In this document: one piece after another, positions 1 through 9,300 of the stretch
How the letters are laid out: each line of letters opens with the position of its first letter
Position numbering within the stretch: the first letter of the stretch is position 1
Assembly (NCBI GenBank): GCA_030425545.1
Contig: JAUIAC010000021.1
Coordinates: 1 to 39,679, forward strand
Direction: 5' to 3'
From: a bacterium
GTDB taxonomy: Bacteria > Myxococcota_A > UBA9042
DNA: 39,679 bases
The notes under the pieces: generated by a model
Told to the model about the DNA's origin: nothing
Database searches by the model: none
The model's input: only the letters and a program-made list of their open reading frames with translations
Position numbers and translations under genes: made by a program

Positions 1-445
1 TGCCGAAGGTCCAGAGCACCTGGGTGAAGCTCAGCTGCGTGGTCACCAGCGGGCTGAGCTTGCTCCAGTCCCAGTCTTCCAGCCAGTTGGAGCCGGTGGT
101 GCCGGGCCGCTTCTCGGGTAGCGGCGCGAAGAAGCCGGTCACGTCGAAGCGCGGGTAGCGGGCGGCGTCCGCCGAGCGGAGCAGGGCGCGGTAGCCGTCG
201 AGCGTCGCGGTGGCCGCGGCCATGAAGGGCGACGCGGTCAGGGCGCGCTCGGTGCACTGCTGCAGGGTGCACACCACAGGCGTGGGCGCGGTGGCGGCCT
301 TGGCCTTCACCGCCGCGGCGGGCTGGACCGTCGGCGTCGGCTCGGCCGCGCGGGCGTGGCCCCACGAGAGCAAGGTGACCAGGAACGCCGCCTGCGCGGC
401 GTGGGTCAGGCCGGTGGGGATCGCGCGGCAGGGTGTCGATGTCAT
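1..445 (-). CDS. TolC-family outer membrane efflux protein, N-terminal part (runs off the window)
   Basis: Reading leftward from an ATG at 445, 148 codons are present before the window edge. The protein starts with a signal peptide (hydrophobic AAFLVTLLSW, then a HARAAEP-type cleavage region near residue 34). It continues with the typical opening of outer-membrane factors: TLQQCTERAL followed by an alanine-rich helix and ARYPRFDVTGFF, then QLSFTQVLWTFG at the edge. These resemble the first coiled-coil helices and first beta strands of TolC, the trimeric outer-membrane channel used by RND, ABC and type I exporters. A GGGAG Shine-Dalgarno sits 5 bases upstream of the ATG. The gene lies 165 bp downstream of the flavoprotein gene on the same strand. 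The partner pump is outside the window, so the substrate cannot be inferred. Only the N-terminus is visible; the family call rests on pattern similarity. Confidence 0.75.
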   Translation of the reverse strand, partial: MTSTPCRAIPTGLTHAAQAAFLVTLLSWGHARAAEPTPTVQPAAAVKAKAATAPTPVVCTLQQCTERALTASPFMAAATATLDGYRALLRSADAARYPRFDVTGFFAPLPEKRPGTTGSNWLEDWDWSKLSPLVTTQLSFTQVLWTFG

Positions 446-610
446 CGGGGCTCCCGGGCTGCTGCGCCGCTGCTACCTGTACCGCATCTCCGCTCGCGCT
501 TCGACTGCTCGCCGCGCTCCCGGGGTCTGCGGAGCCCCCGCGCAGGGCAGGGCCCTCGTCGGCCGCCGTCGCTCGCCGATCGCGGCGACAATCCATCTCG
601 CCGCCGTCTG

Positions 611-2113
611 CTAGAAGCCGGACTTCAGCGTGACCAGGTCGCGCGCGAGCGAGTACATGTGCAGCGCCGCCACGTAGGGCGCGTCGCTCCCGAGCCCGCC
701 GAACGACAGGTCGCCCCCCATGAGGATGTTGCGATAGCCGGTGGGCACGCCCACCACGCTGGTGCCCAGGGTGTGCGGGATCGCCTCGCCAAAACACGGC
801 CGCAGCTCCAGCGTGTCCAGCTGCTCTGTCGCCGCGCCGTTGGGCCCCCGGGTCCGCTTGATCCACGGGGTGTGCCGCATGACCAGGTGCTCCGAGAGGA
901 AGGGCACCACGTGCTCCACGCGCTCCTGCAGCACGTCGAGCAGCCGCTGCGCGCCCGCCACGCCGTGGTTGGCCGCCGCCACGGGCACCCTCATGCTGGC
1001 CGTCAGCGTCCGCAGCTCCCGATCCGCCCGCGTGGCCCCCTGCTCGATGTCCCGCGCGATGTAGACCAGGTTGTCCTCGTCGAGCGGCTTGCCCAGGTCG
1101 TACACGGCGAACACGTGGCGCGCCATGGCCTCCGGGATCGCCCGCGCGCGGACCACGAAGCTCCCGGTGAACGTGTAGTACACCGGCTGCATCGCGTGGA
1201 GCGCGTGGTGGAAGTCCTCGCGCTGCTGCTCCTGGGGGATCAGCGAGAACACGCGCTTGGGCTCCGTGTTGCACACCAGCAGGTCGCAGCCCACAGCCTG
1301 GCGGCGGTCGCGCACGATGACCTGGTGGGCCTTGCCGCGCCGCACCTCGACCCGTGTCAGCTGGTCTCGCAAGCGCACGTCGCCGCTGGTCGAGATGATG
1401 TCGAGGAAGAGGTTGCGCAGCGTGTCGGGCCCCTGCGCAAACGTGAAGATGCCTTTGCGCAGCTCGTTGACCACCCGGACGAAGGTCGCGGGGTAGGGCC
1501 GCGAGGGCAGCATGTCGGAGCAGAAGCGAAACGGAGCGTGGGCGAAGGCGCGAAAGGGGTGCCCGTGCGGAAAGGCGGCGAGGGGATCTTCGATCGCCCA
1601 CTCGTCGTCCAGGAAGGGGAAGCGCTTGACCAGCCGGCGAAACTGGAAGTTCTCGCGCAGGCCCTGCGGCGGCAGGCGGATGCCCAGCTCGAGCACCTCC
1701 TCGACCTGCTGGTCGATCGCCGCCGCCCGCTCGAAGAAGGCCTCGATGCGCTGGCGTTCGCCCGGAAACTCGCGATCGAGCTCGGCCTTGAAGTGCGTCG
1801 CCACGGTGGTGAAGTCGGCGCGCGACTTGGGCAGCACCACCTGAAACCCGGGCTCGAGCCGCTGGGGCAGGTTGCGCAGCTCGAGCCCGAGGCCGAGGTG
1901 GTCGAAGACCTTGCGCACCGGTGGGCTGCCCAGCCCGTAGGTCATGTGCGGGGCGCGGCAGAGCACATGGCCCTGGTGTTCGTAGAGCGCGCCCTGGGTC
2001 CCCTGGCCGAACACGGCGACGCGGTAGCCCGCCTTGGCGCAGAGGGCACCGAGGACCAGCCCGCTCAGGTCGGTGCCGACGATCGCGATGTTGTAGTGCG
2101 CTGACGTGCTCAC
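611..2113 (-). CDS. Phytoene desaturase-like FAD-dependent oxidoreductase
   Basis: A 500-residue flavoprotein of the phytoene dehydrogenase/amine oxidase superfamily, a usual length for the family. The N-terminal dinucleotide-binding strand-loop-helix is visible (NIAIVGTDLSGLVLGALCAK, residues ~7-26), although the classical GxGxxG loop reads GTDLSG. The C-terminal FAD motif region appears as GVPTGYRNILMGGDLSFGGLGSDAPY near the end. GTG at 2113 is chosen over the in-frame TTG at 2125 because GGGAG lies 5 bases upstream of it and the promoter at 2140-2168 places the transcript start only about 20 bases away. Members of this family desaturate or isomerise carotenoids and other lipids, but no carotenoid gene adjoins, so the substrate is open. 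It reads toward the TolC-like gene 165 bp downstream and may be co-transcribed with it. Confidence 0.75.
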   Translation of the reverse strand: MSTSAHYNIAIVGTDLSGLVLGALCAKAGYRVAVFGQGTQGALYEHQGHVLCRAPHMTYGLGSPPVRKVFDHLGLGLELRNLPQRLEPGFQVVLPKSRADFTTVATHFKAELDREFPGERQRIEAFFERAAAIDQQVEEVLELGIRLPPQGLRENFQFRRLVKRFPFLDDEWAIEDPLAAFPHGHPFRAFAHAPFRFCSDMLPSRPYPATFVRVVNELRKGIFTFAQGPDTLRNLFLDIISTSGDVRLRDQLTRVEVRRGKAHQVIVRDRRQAVGCDLLVCNTEPKRVFSLIPQEQQREDFHHALHAMQPVYYTFTGSFVVRARAIPEAMARHVFAVYDLGKPLDEDNLVYIARDIEQGATRADRELRTLTASMRVPVAAANHGVAGAQRLLDVLQERVEHVVPFLSEHLVMRHTPWIKRTRGPNGAATEQLDTLELRPCFGEAIPHTLGTSVVGVPTGYRNILMGGDLSFGGLGSDAPYVAALHMYSLARDLVTLKSGF

Positions 2114-2139
2114 CGAGACTCCCAAAGGCAGGGCAGAGC

Positions 2140-2168
2140 GCCATAGCGCAGGGGCGGCAGAGGGTCAA
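2140..2168 (-). promoter_or_regulatory. Sigma70-type promoter of the flavoprotein gene
   Basis: On the minus strand, TTGACC (2168-2163) is followed by exactly 17 bp and TATGGC (2145-2140). The predicted start near 2133 gives a leader of about 20 nt carrying the GGGAG ribosome-binding site. The spacing and distance to the gene fit very well. Confidence 0.65.
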
Positions 2169-2630
2169 CGGCGCGCGTGGTGGCCAGGGGCGCGCCTCCG
2201 TCCATGGGACGCCGCTCCGTTGCCCGTCGGGGTGGATTCGGCTAAGGTTCACGCGCGTTGCGGCGAGTGATTTCTGAGGTAGACAACCTGGCCGCGCGTG
2301 TCGAAACCTTCGCATGCTGGCTTCACCGGGAACAGCGCGTCAGTCGGCCTCCGGGTCGCCCTGGCCGCCCTCCCGGCTTCCGCGGAACAAGGAGCCCGCG
2401 ACACCGTGTGGCGAGGTCGGCTCAGGCGCTGTCTGCGCTCTGGCCGCCCGCGCTAGAGCCAGGGGTCGACCGAGACCCAGCGCGCGCCCGGCGCGTGACC
2501 TATCTTGACCGACGCCGAAGGTCGAGATCCCCCCTTTGGCCCTCGACGGCCCCCCGCGTCGGTCGCCCCGAGCGTCGACGACCCCGAGCTTCCACCGCCC
2601 GAACTGCACCCACAGCCAACGAGATCCCCC
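2169..2630. other. Gene-free divergent intergenic region
   Basis: This region separates the flavoprotein promoter from the J-domain gene. No open frame in it has a ribosome-binding site or a protein-like composition. It holds one candidate plus-strand promoter (2220-2248) and a possible second -10 box (TATCTT, 2501-2506, without a good -35). Between about 2255 and 2330 the sequence is noticeably less GC-rich than its surroundings. I see no hairpin followed by a T run. Confidence 0.5.
2220..2248 (+). promoter_or_regulatory. Candidate sigma70-type promoter upstream of the J-domain gene
   Basis: TTGCCC (2220-2225), a 17-bp spacer and TAAGGT (2243-2248). If it drives the J-domain gene, the leader would be about 375 nt, which is long; it could instead start an untranslated RNA. 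The boxes are imperfect, so this is tentative. Confidence 0.35.
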
Positions 2631-3539
2631 ATGTCTTCGCTGTCCCAACTGAAGCCCCAAGAGCTGGTCGCCAAGGTCGCCGAGCTCGTTGACAACAACG
2701 CCGACCACTTCGCCGTGCTCGGCGTGCCACGCGGCACCGACGTGGCCGAGATCAAGAAGGTGTTCGTGCAGCTCGCGCGGAGCATGCACCCCGACCTGCC
2801 GGCCTTTGCGACGCCGGAGGCCAAGGCGCAGGCCACGCGCGCGTTCCAGGCCGTCACGCGGGCGCAGATGGTGCTGACCGACCCGAGCCGCCGGGCGGAG
2901 TACCTCAACGAGCTCGGCGTCGCCGCCGACCCGGAGTCGATGGAGCCGAACCCGGACCTCGCCCGCATCCACATGCACCGGGCGCGGCAGCTCATCGCGC
3001 GGCGGGACTGGGCGGGGGCTGAAGAGAGCCTGCGGGTCGCGAGCCAGCTCTTTGGCGAAGACGTCGACGACGCCTGTCAGGTCGAGCTCGGTTGGGCCAT
3101 CTTCAACAACGGCGCGCACTCGGAGGCGGTCCGGGCCGAGCAGTCGAGAGACGTGTGGACGGCTGTCATCGAGGCGCGGGGTGACCCGGCGTCGGTGGCT
3201 CAAGCGCACTACTACATGGCGATCTGGTGCAAGCTCAACGGCGAGGTGCCGAAGGTGAAGAAGCACCTCGACAACTGCCTGTCCATCGACGCACGCCACG
3301 TGGAGGCCCAGCGCGAGCTGCGGCTCTTCGAGCGGCGTCGGTCGAGCTCGTCGACCAAGCGTCCCACCGGCAAAGCGCGACGCCCCACCGGCGAGCACCG
3401 CCGCAGCGGCGAGCGTCGCGCCACCGGGGAGCACAAGGTCGGTCGCGACACCAACCCGCCGGGCCGCACCGAGGTGAAGAAGGTGCCGCTCAAGCGCCGT
3501 CAGTCCCTGCTCGAGCGACTCTTCGGCAAGGGCAAGTAG
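2631..3539 (+). CDS. J-domain protein with TPR-like region and basic RxTGE repeat tail
   Basis: A 302-residue cytoplasmic protein. Residues ~24-92 form a J domain: DHFAVLGVPRGTDVAEIKK, then the diagnostic HPD tripeptide at 53-55, then DPSRRAEY. J domains stimulate Hsp70 (DnaK) ATPase. Residues ~108-230 are helical and TPR-like (RARQLIARRDWAGAEESL, HYYMAIWCKLNGEV). Residues ~243-270 contain short basic repeats of the form RPTGK/RPTGE/RATGE, and the end is strongly basic. It lacks the Gly/Phe region and zinc-finger repeats of classical DnaJ, so it is a specialised (type C) co-chaperone or adaptor. I start at the ATG at 2631 because upstream in-frame sequence is low-complexity and not conserved-looking; the ribosome-binding site is weak. 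The client is unknown. Comparable J-domain/TPR proteins are common in myxobacteria. Confidence 0.8.
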   Translation: MSSLSQLKPQELVAKVAELVDNNADHFAVLGVPRGTDVAEIKKVFVQLARSMHPDLPAFATPEAKAQATRAFQAVTRAQMVLTDPSRRAEYLNELGVAADPESMEPNPDLARIHMHRARQLIARRDWAGAEESLRVASQLFGEDVDDACQVELGWAIFNNGAHSEAVRAEQSRDVWTAVIEARGDPASVAQAHYYMAIWCKLNGEVPKVKKHLDNCLSIDARHVEAQRELRLFERRRSSSSTKRPTGKARRPTGEHRRSGERRATGEHKVGRDTNPPGRTEVKKVPLKRRQSLLERLFGKGK

Positions 3540-3561
3540 CTGCTGGCCAGCGCACAGCGCG

Positions 3562-3613
3562 CCCCTTCAGCGCACCCCTTCAGCGCACCCCTTCAGCGCG
3601 GTCCTTCAGCGCA
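3562..3613. repeat. Four tandem 13-bp repeats spanning the stop codon of the lipoprotein gene
   Basis: Copies begin at 3562, 3575, 3588 and 3601, with consensus ccccttcagcgca; the last two copies differ by one and two bases. The fourth copy contains the stop codon of the minus-strand lipoprotein gene (TGA, 3608-3606). Because 13 is not a multiple of three, the TGA carried by successive copies falls in successive reading frames. Confidence 0.85.
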
Positions 3614-4556
3614 CGCGGACGCTGTCCACCAGCTCGAGCCGCAGCGGACGGCCGGGAAAGCTCGGGATCGACGCGGTCTTCGAGCGCACCAGCACCACCA
3701 GCCACGGTTGCCCTTCGCGCCGCTCTGGCAGCGTATCCAAGAGCACGGCCGGCACGGTGAAGGCGCCGTCGTCGCGGAGCCGGCAGCGCAGCCAGTCGAT
3801 GCCCTCGCCCTGCTCGTTGCCCACCAGCACCTGCAGGTCGGCGTCGCCGTCGACAGAACCCCATCGAATCGACAGGTTCTCGTGCGGCGCCAGCCCGGAC
3901 ACCGCCCCGCCGCGCACCGCTTGGCCGCCCACATGGGTCAGCCGCACGGGCCGCGGGACGGGCACGCGAGCGGTGAAGGCCGCCACGCCGTCGCCGCCCG
4001 TCGCGCTCAGCCGCAGCGCGGGCGCGGCGAGCCAGGTGCGGCTGTGGTCGACGTCCCCGTCGTAGCGCACCCCGCGCACGGCCGAGAACAGGCTGGGCAC
4101 CAGGCTGATCCGCAGCGGCAGACGCCGCTCTCCGGCGGTGATGGTGAGGTTGCCGACGTCGAGCAGCTGCAGGTAGGTCTTGGGCCGCGCGTGCGGCCGG
4201 TTGACCCGCGTGAGCCACGGTCCCGCGGTGCGCACGCAGGAGTCCATGCCCTGGATCCTGCGGCCGCGGAGCGTGGTGCCGACCAGGTCGGGGAGCAGGT
4301 GCGTGTCGCGACGGTCCGCGTCCGCGAACACCGCCGACACCCGCAGGCGGTCATAGCCGAGCCGCGTGCTGCCGGGCTCCACGCCGCTGTTCGAGAAGCG
4401 GATCGCGACCGCGGCCGCCTGCACCCGGTCGGGCCGCTTGCGCTGCCGGACCGGCTTGCGCGGGCGGTGCGGCGGGCGGTCGCAGGCGGCGAGCCCAGCC
4501 ACCAGCGCCGCGAGGAGCAGCGCGACGAGCTGCGCTGTCGGATGTCGTGGCTTCAT
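3606..4556 (-). CDS. Predicted lipoprotein of unknown function
   Basis: A 316-residue protein with a lipoprotein signal peptide: basic MKPRH start, hydrophobic core and a LAAC lipobox with Cys25. The mature protein begins with a highly basic stretch (residues ~27-45, RPRKPVRQRKRP). The rest looks beta-rich, with segments such as VQAAAVAIRFSNSGVEPGSTRL and LRLELVDSVRVR, and no catalytic motif that I recognise. Repeated hydrophobic strands with Gly/Asp turns fit an immunoglobulin-like or C2-like beta-sandwich, but this is only an impression. The ATG at 4556 has a weak AGG just upstream. It is divergent from rsmD (45 bp between starts) and convergent with the J-domain gene, so it is probably transcribed alone. 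Its last codons lie in a 13-bp tandem repeat. Confidence 0.65.
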   Translation of the reverse strand: MKPRHPTAQLVALLLAALVAGLAACDRPPHRPRKPVRQRKRPDRVQAAAVAIRFSNSGVEPGSTRLGYDRLRVSAVFADADRRDTHLLPDLVGTTLRGRRIQGMDSCVRTAGPWLTRVNRPHARPKTYLQLLDVGNLTITAGERRLPLRISLVPSLFSAVRGVRYDGDVDHSRTWLAAPALRLSATGGDGVAAFTARVPVPRPVRLTHVGGQAVRGGAVSGLAPHENLSIRWGSVDGDADLQVLVGNEQGEGIDWLRCRLRDDGAFTVPAVLLDTLPERREGQPWLVVLVRSKTASIPSFPGRPLRLELVDSVRVR

Positions 4557-4601
4557 ACCTGATCCGCTTTGTGGCAGCGTCCGCCGCGACCGGGAGGGAC
4601 G

Positions 4602-5159
4602 ATGCGGATCATCGCTGGCACACGCAAGGGGCTTCGGCTGCGCGCACCCGAGGGTCGCGGCGTGCGGCCCACGTCCGACCGCGCCCGCGAGGCGCTGATG
4701 AGCGTGCTCGGAGGCTACTTCGACGGGGAGATCGCCCTCGACCTCTGCGCCGGCACCGGCGCGGTTGGCCTGGAGCTCCTGTCCCGTGGCTGCGGGCGCG
4801 CCGTCTTCGTCGAGAAGGCCTCCGAGGCGCTGGCGTGCCTGCGTGACAACGTGCAGCGAACCCGGCTGGCCGACCTCGCGGACATCCGCGCCCAGCGCGC
4901 GCTGCCGGCCCTGAGGGCGCTGAGCGAGGCGGGAGAGCGCTTCGACCTCGTCTTTGTCGATCCCCCCTATGGTGATCCGGTGCTCGTGCCCGCCCTGGAG
5001 CTGCTGGTGACCGGAGGGCTGCTGCGGGGCGGCGCGCGGGTCTGGGTCGAGACCGAGGGCGGCCTGCCCGACGTGCCCGAGGGGCTGACGCGCCTGCAGA
5101 CCCGCCGCTACGGTCGCGCCACCTTCGACGAGCTGTGCCTGAGCGCGGAGGCCCCATGA
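4602..5159 (+). CDS. rsmD: 16S rRNA (guanine(966)-N(2))-methyltransferase RsmD
   Basis: A 185-residue SAM-dependent methyltransferase, the normal RsmD length. The family-specific start MRIIAGTRKGLRL and RPTSDRAREALMSVL (residues 22-36) are present. The SAM-binding motif I is ALDLCAGTGAVGLELL (45-60) and the catalytic DPPYGDP motif is at 120-126, where RsmD carries (D/N)PPY. The enzyme methylates G966 of 16S rRNA at N2 during 30S assembly. The ATG at 4602 is chosen over an in-frame TTG at 4569 because GGGAGG lies at 4592-4597 and the conserved family start follows directly. Its TGA overlaps the ATG of queA (ATGA), implying translational coupling. In many bacteria rsmD is followed by coaD instead; here it is followed by queA. 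Confidence 0.92.
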   Translation: MRIIAGTRKGLRLRAPEGRGVRPTSDRAREALMSVLGGYFDGEIALDLCAGTGAVGLELLSRGCGRAVFVEKASEALACLRDNVQRTRLADLADIRAQRALPALRALSEAGERFDLVFVDPPYGDPVLVPALELLVTGGLLRGGARVWVETEGGLPDVPEGLTRLQTRRYGRATFDELCLSAEAP

Positions 5160-6277
5160 GCGACCCGCGCCCCGACGCGCCAGGCTCGCAGCCGCAGCGC
5201 GCCGACCCCTTCGACCTCGCCAGCTACCGCTTCGACCTGCCGGCGGCGCAGATCGCCCAACACCCGGCCGAGCCGCGTGAGTCGGCGCGGCTGCTGGTCA
5301 TCGACAAGGCCACTGGCGCGCTGGCGCACCACACCGTGCGGGATCTGCCGGCGCTGCTGCCGCCGGGCGCCGTGCTGGTGGTCAACAACACCCGGGTGGT
5401 GCCGGCGCGGCTGGTCGGACACAAGGCCAGCGGCGGCCGGGTGGAGCTGCTGCTGACCTCGCCGCTGGGCGGCACCCACGACACGCTGCTCGGGCACGAG
5501 GCGCTGGTCCGCAGCAACAAGCCGGTGCGCGAGGGGCAGGTGCTGACGTTGGTCGGCGGCGGACAGGCCCGGGTGCGTGAGGCGCCGGGGGGCGGTCGCG
5601 CAGTGGTCGACCTGGCCGGCGCAGAGTCGCTCGCTGCCCTGCTCGAGCGGGCTGGCCGCGTGCCTCTGCCGCCCTATATTCGCGGCGGCAGCGAAGACGA
5701 CGCCGGCGTGGACCGTGACCGCTACCAGTGCACCTACGCCGAGCACGACGGCGCCGTCGCCGCGCCGACCGCCGGCCTGCACCTGTCGGCGCCTGTGCTC
5801 GCGGAGCTCGACGCCCGCGGCGTGGAGCGCCTGGCCGTGACCCTGCACGTCGGACCTGGGACCTTTCTGCCGGTGCGCGACGCCGATCTGCGCGGCCATC
5901 GGGTCCTGGGCGAGCGCTATGAGGTCTCAGCGGCCACCTGCGCCGCGCTCGACCGAGCCCGCGCAGAGGGGCGCCCCATCATCGCGGTCGGCACGACCAC
6001 CACACGGGTGCTCGAGACCCTGGCGGGCGACGCGGGCGAGGGTCCACTGCGGCCGGGGCGCGGCGTCACAGAGCTGACCATCCTGCCGGGTCATCGCTTC
6101 GCGATCGTCTCGGGGCTGATGAGCAACTTCCACCTCCCCGAGAGCTCGCTGCTCGTCCTCGTGTCGGCCTTTCTCGGGCGCGCGCGAGCCCTCGACGCCT
6201 ACCAGACGGCCGTCTCCGAGGGCTACCGCTTCTACTCGTACGGCGACGCGACGCTGATGATTGATCGTCCAGCCTGA
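5156..6277 (+). CDS. queA: S-adenosylmethionine:tRNA ribosyltransferase-isomerase QueA
   Basis: QueA transfers and isomerises the ribosyl part of SAM onto preQ1 in tRNA to form epoxyqueuosine, the second-to-last step of queuosine synthesis at the wobble base of GUN-anticodon tRNAs. The 373-residue protein has family hallmarks in order: DPFDLASYRFDLPAAQIAQHP with EPRESARLLV, LVVNNTRVVPARL, VAAPTAGLHLS, VTLHVGPGTFLPV, VGTTTTRVLE, MSNFHLPESSLLVLVSAF and the YRFYSYGDATLM end. The start is the ATG at 5156 overlapping the rsmD stop by four bases. The ~17-residue Pro/Asp-rich leader before DPFDLASY is slightly longer than usual. No other queuosine gene (tgt, queG, queCDEF) is in the window. Downstream is a convergent gene with an 81-bp gap and no clear terminator. 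Confidence 0.95.
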   Translation: MSDPRPDAPGSQPQRADPFDLASYRFDLPAAQIAQHPAEPRESARLLVIDKATGALAHHTVRDLPALLPPGAVLVVNNTRVVPARLVGHKASGGRVELLLTSPLGGTHDTLLGHEALVRSNKPVREGQVLTLVGGGQARVREAPGGGRAVVDLAGAESLAALLERAGRVPLPPYIRGGSEDDAGVDRDRYQCTYAEHDGAVAAPTAGLHLSAPVLAELDARGVERLAVTLHVGPGTFLPVRDADLRGHRVLGERYEVSAATCAALDRARAEGRPIIAVGTTTTRVLETLAGDAGEGPLRPGRGVTELTILPGHRFAIVSGLMSNFHLPESSLLVLVSAFLGRARALDAYQTAVSEGYRFYSYGDATLMIDRPA

Positions 6278-6358
6278 CGCGCGACGCGGGGGCCTGCGGT
6301 CACCGGGCTACAACCTGGGCACGCCGCAGCCTGGGCGACCAGGGGCCACGCGCGCCGG

Positions 6359-9300
6359 TCAGCCACCCAGGGCAGCGAGCATGGCGCGCCCGTCTTCCCG
6401 GTGCATGTGGTCCTTCGGCACCCGCTTCATGAACACGCGGAGCGCGCTCACCGCCTTGCCCCGCTGCCCACGCTCCTTGTAGATGAGCGCCAGCTGGTAC
6501 CAGGCCTCAGCGACGTCCGGGTCCTTGCTCTTGGACGCGTGCGAGAGCCACTTCACCGCCTCCGAGATCTTGCCCGAGGTCTGGAGCGTCAGGCCGAGAT
6601 AGAGCGCCGCCTTGCGGTTCGAGGGCTGCAAGCGCAGCACCTCGCGCAGCACGCGCTCGGCCTTCGGGTCGTTGACCTGGTACATCGCCTTGCCCAGCCG
6701 GACCCGGGTGTCGAGGTGCTTCGGGTCCACCGCCAGGCTCTTCTGCAGCAGCGGGATCGCCAGGGCGAAGCGCTGGGTGTCGAAGTAGTAGCGCGCCAGC
6801 CGCCGGTAGACCTCCGCCAGGTACTCGACCTTGTTGTCGTTGGACTCGAAGCGGTCGGCGTAGGTGATGATGTGCTTGAGGTTGCGGACCGCGATCTTGC
6901 CCGCGCTCGGCCACTTCACGTTCTCGGGCAGCAGCAGGGACTGCGCCAGCGTGAAGCGGTAGCGATGCTTCTCCGGCGACGCCTTGATCGCCTGCTGCAT
7001 GCGCGAGATGCCGTTGATGATGTCGCCCTTGCGGAAGGCCAGGCGCCCGTACTGGAACATCGTCTCCGCGTCGCCGCCCTGCCGCTGGGCGATGCGCGAG
7101 GCGCGCTTGAGCAGCGTCTCCGCCCGTGCGATGTCGCCGCTGTCGAGCATGTACTGACCGCTCAGGGCGTTCAGCCGGATGTCGTTGGGGTTGCGGTCCG
7201 CGAACTGCACCAAGGTCTTGGCGGCCTCGGCAGGCTTGTTCTTCGACGCCAGCGCGATGGCCATCTGCTTGGCGCCTTCCTTGTCGAGGGCGCCTTCGTC
7301 CCGGAGCACCGTGAGGTACTTGAGCGCCGAGTCGATCTTGCCCGCCTTGAGGTCCATGCGCGCGGCGTTGAGCAGGTATCCCTTGTGGCTCGGCCGCTTC
7401 TTCAGCAGCAGACCGTAGATGACCCGCGCCTCGTCCATGCGCCGCAGCACCTTCAGCTCCTCGGCCATGGGCTCGAGGATGGAGTCGCGGTCCCCCATGC
7501 GCTTCCGCGCGGCAGACAGCGTGCCGAGCGCGTCGTCGTGGCGACCCGACTTGGACTGCAGCCCGGCGAGACGAAGCACCGCGCGCAGGTGCTGCGGCTC
7601 GTTGGCGATGACCTTGGCGTAGAAGTCCCGCGCGGTGGCGGTGTGTTGCTGCTGCTCTTCCACCTGGCCGCGCAGGTAGAGCAGGTCGACGCTCTTGGGG
7701 TAGTCCTTCGTCGCCGCCTTGATCTCCTCGAGCGCGTCGTCGTTGCGGTTCGCCCAGATCCAGTACTCCACCAGCGCGACCTCGAAGGCGATGGACTTCA
7801 TGCCTCGCTTCTTGGCGCCGGTCAGCAGCTTCTGGCACTCCTGCGACCGCTTCTGCCCGAGCAGCAGGCGCCCGAGTCGCACCGTGGTCAGCTCGTCGTC
7901 CGGGTCGAGCTGCAACGCGGCCTGCATCGCCACGATCTGGTCCTCGACCCGCCCGCGCTTGTGCGCCAGCCACGCCTCGAGCCGGTAGGCGTCACCCAGG
8001 CTGCCGTTGTCGTCCGCCTCCTTGGCCTCGTCGGCCATGGCCTTGAGGGCGCCGGCCGCCTTGCCGAGGTGATTGCTGCGGATGTGCCCGGCGATGAGCA
8101 GCACGCGGGGCTCCCTCGCGGCCTTGGCGGTGGGCACAAAGCTGCTGAGCGCGTCCATGTTCTCGCTATGGTGCCCGGTCATGTCGTCGAGCCGGGCCTT
8201 GATCATGACGTGCTTGATGCGGTTGGGCGCCTTGGCCGCCAGCTCGAGCGCGCGCGTCGCCAGCTTGCGTCCCTGCAGCAGCCGCGTGTCCTTCGGCTGG
8301 GCCACCAGGAGCGGGTCGATGGCGGGGTCACTCATGCGGCCCGGGTTGTCGAAGGCCTCCTGGCGGGTCTTGGCCAGGTGGACGCGGTAGATCGCCCAGG
8401 CGGCGACCCCGAGGTCGTCAGCGGTGGCCGCCTTGGCCTGGGCGAGCGCGTCGATCTTGGGGTCGATGTCCAGCAGCTCGCCGCGGGTGAGGCGATCGAG
8501 CACGTCCCAGCGCAGCGGCGTGTGCCGCTTGCGAAGCTCGGCCAGCTCCTTGCCGTAGCTCGGGTCTGCTGCGAAGACGGCGGGATAGCGCTCCATCAGG
8601 TCGAGGTAGGCCGCCACGAGCTTGGCCAGGACGGCCGCGTCGTCCGGGCGGACCTCGGCGACCTTCTTCATGCGCTCGACCTCCATCTGGTAGGTCGCGG
8701 CGGTGTCCTTGATGTCCGTGGGCTCTGCGATGTTGACGGGGATCGGCCGCTGCTGCTTCGTGCGCTTCGTGACCGTCGGCTCGCCGCCACCCCCGAGGGA
8801 GGGCAGGAGGTCGCCCAAGCCGAAGGCCGGCATGCCCTGGTAGTCGAGCACGATGCCCGCCACGAGGATCAGCAAGAGCACGCCCAACACCCGGTCGATG
8901 AGCGGGCCGAGATCGCGCTTGGGGCGCTCGCCCTCGCTGGGGCGCGGCCGCTCGACCGCCTGCGCAGCCTCCTCGATCGCCCGGTTCATCGGGCTCGACG
9001 CGGCCGCGTGGCTCAGCTCGCCGTCGTCGTCGTCGAACACAGCGCCCGACGTGTTGGCCGTGGCCAGGAAGAGCGAGTCCTCGTCGTCGTCGCCAAAGAG
9101 CGCGTCGTCCTCCGCGGGAGGGCTGTTGTCGGCGAAGGGGTCGTCGTCGGCGAAGAGGCCGTCGTCCGCGCCGCTGGTCAGGCTGTCGCCGCCGAAGCCG
9201 TCGCCGCCGAAGCTGTCACCGCCCAGACCGCCGCTGGCGAAGGGGTCGTCCGTCGGGCTGCCCACGCTGCCGAGCAGGGCGCCGAAGTCGACGTCGCTGG

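Noticed and set aside
356..2104. Long open frame on the plus strand antisense to the flavoprotein gene
   Set aside because: Its translation is His/Arg/Val/Gln-rich without domains, as expected from the opposite strand of a GC-rich gene; the minus strand encodes a clear flavoprotein.
6278..6358. Terminator between queA and the convergent TPR gene
   Set aside because: Some GC-rich pairing is possible but no stable stem followed by a T run is present on either strand.
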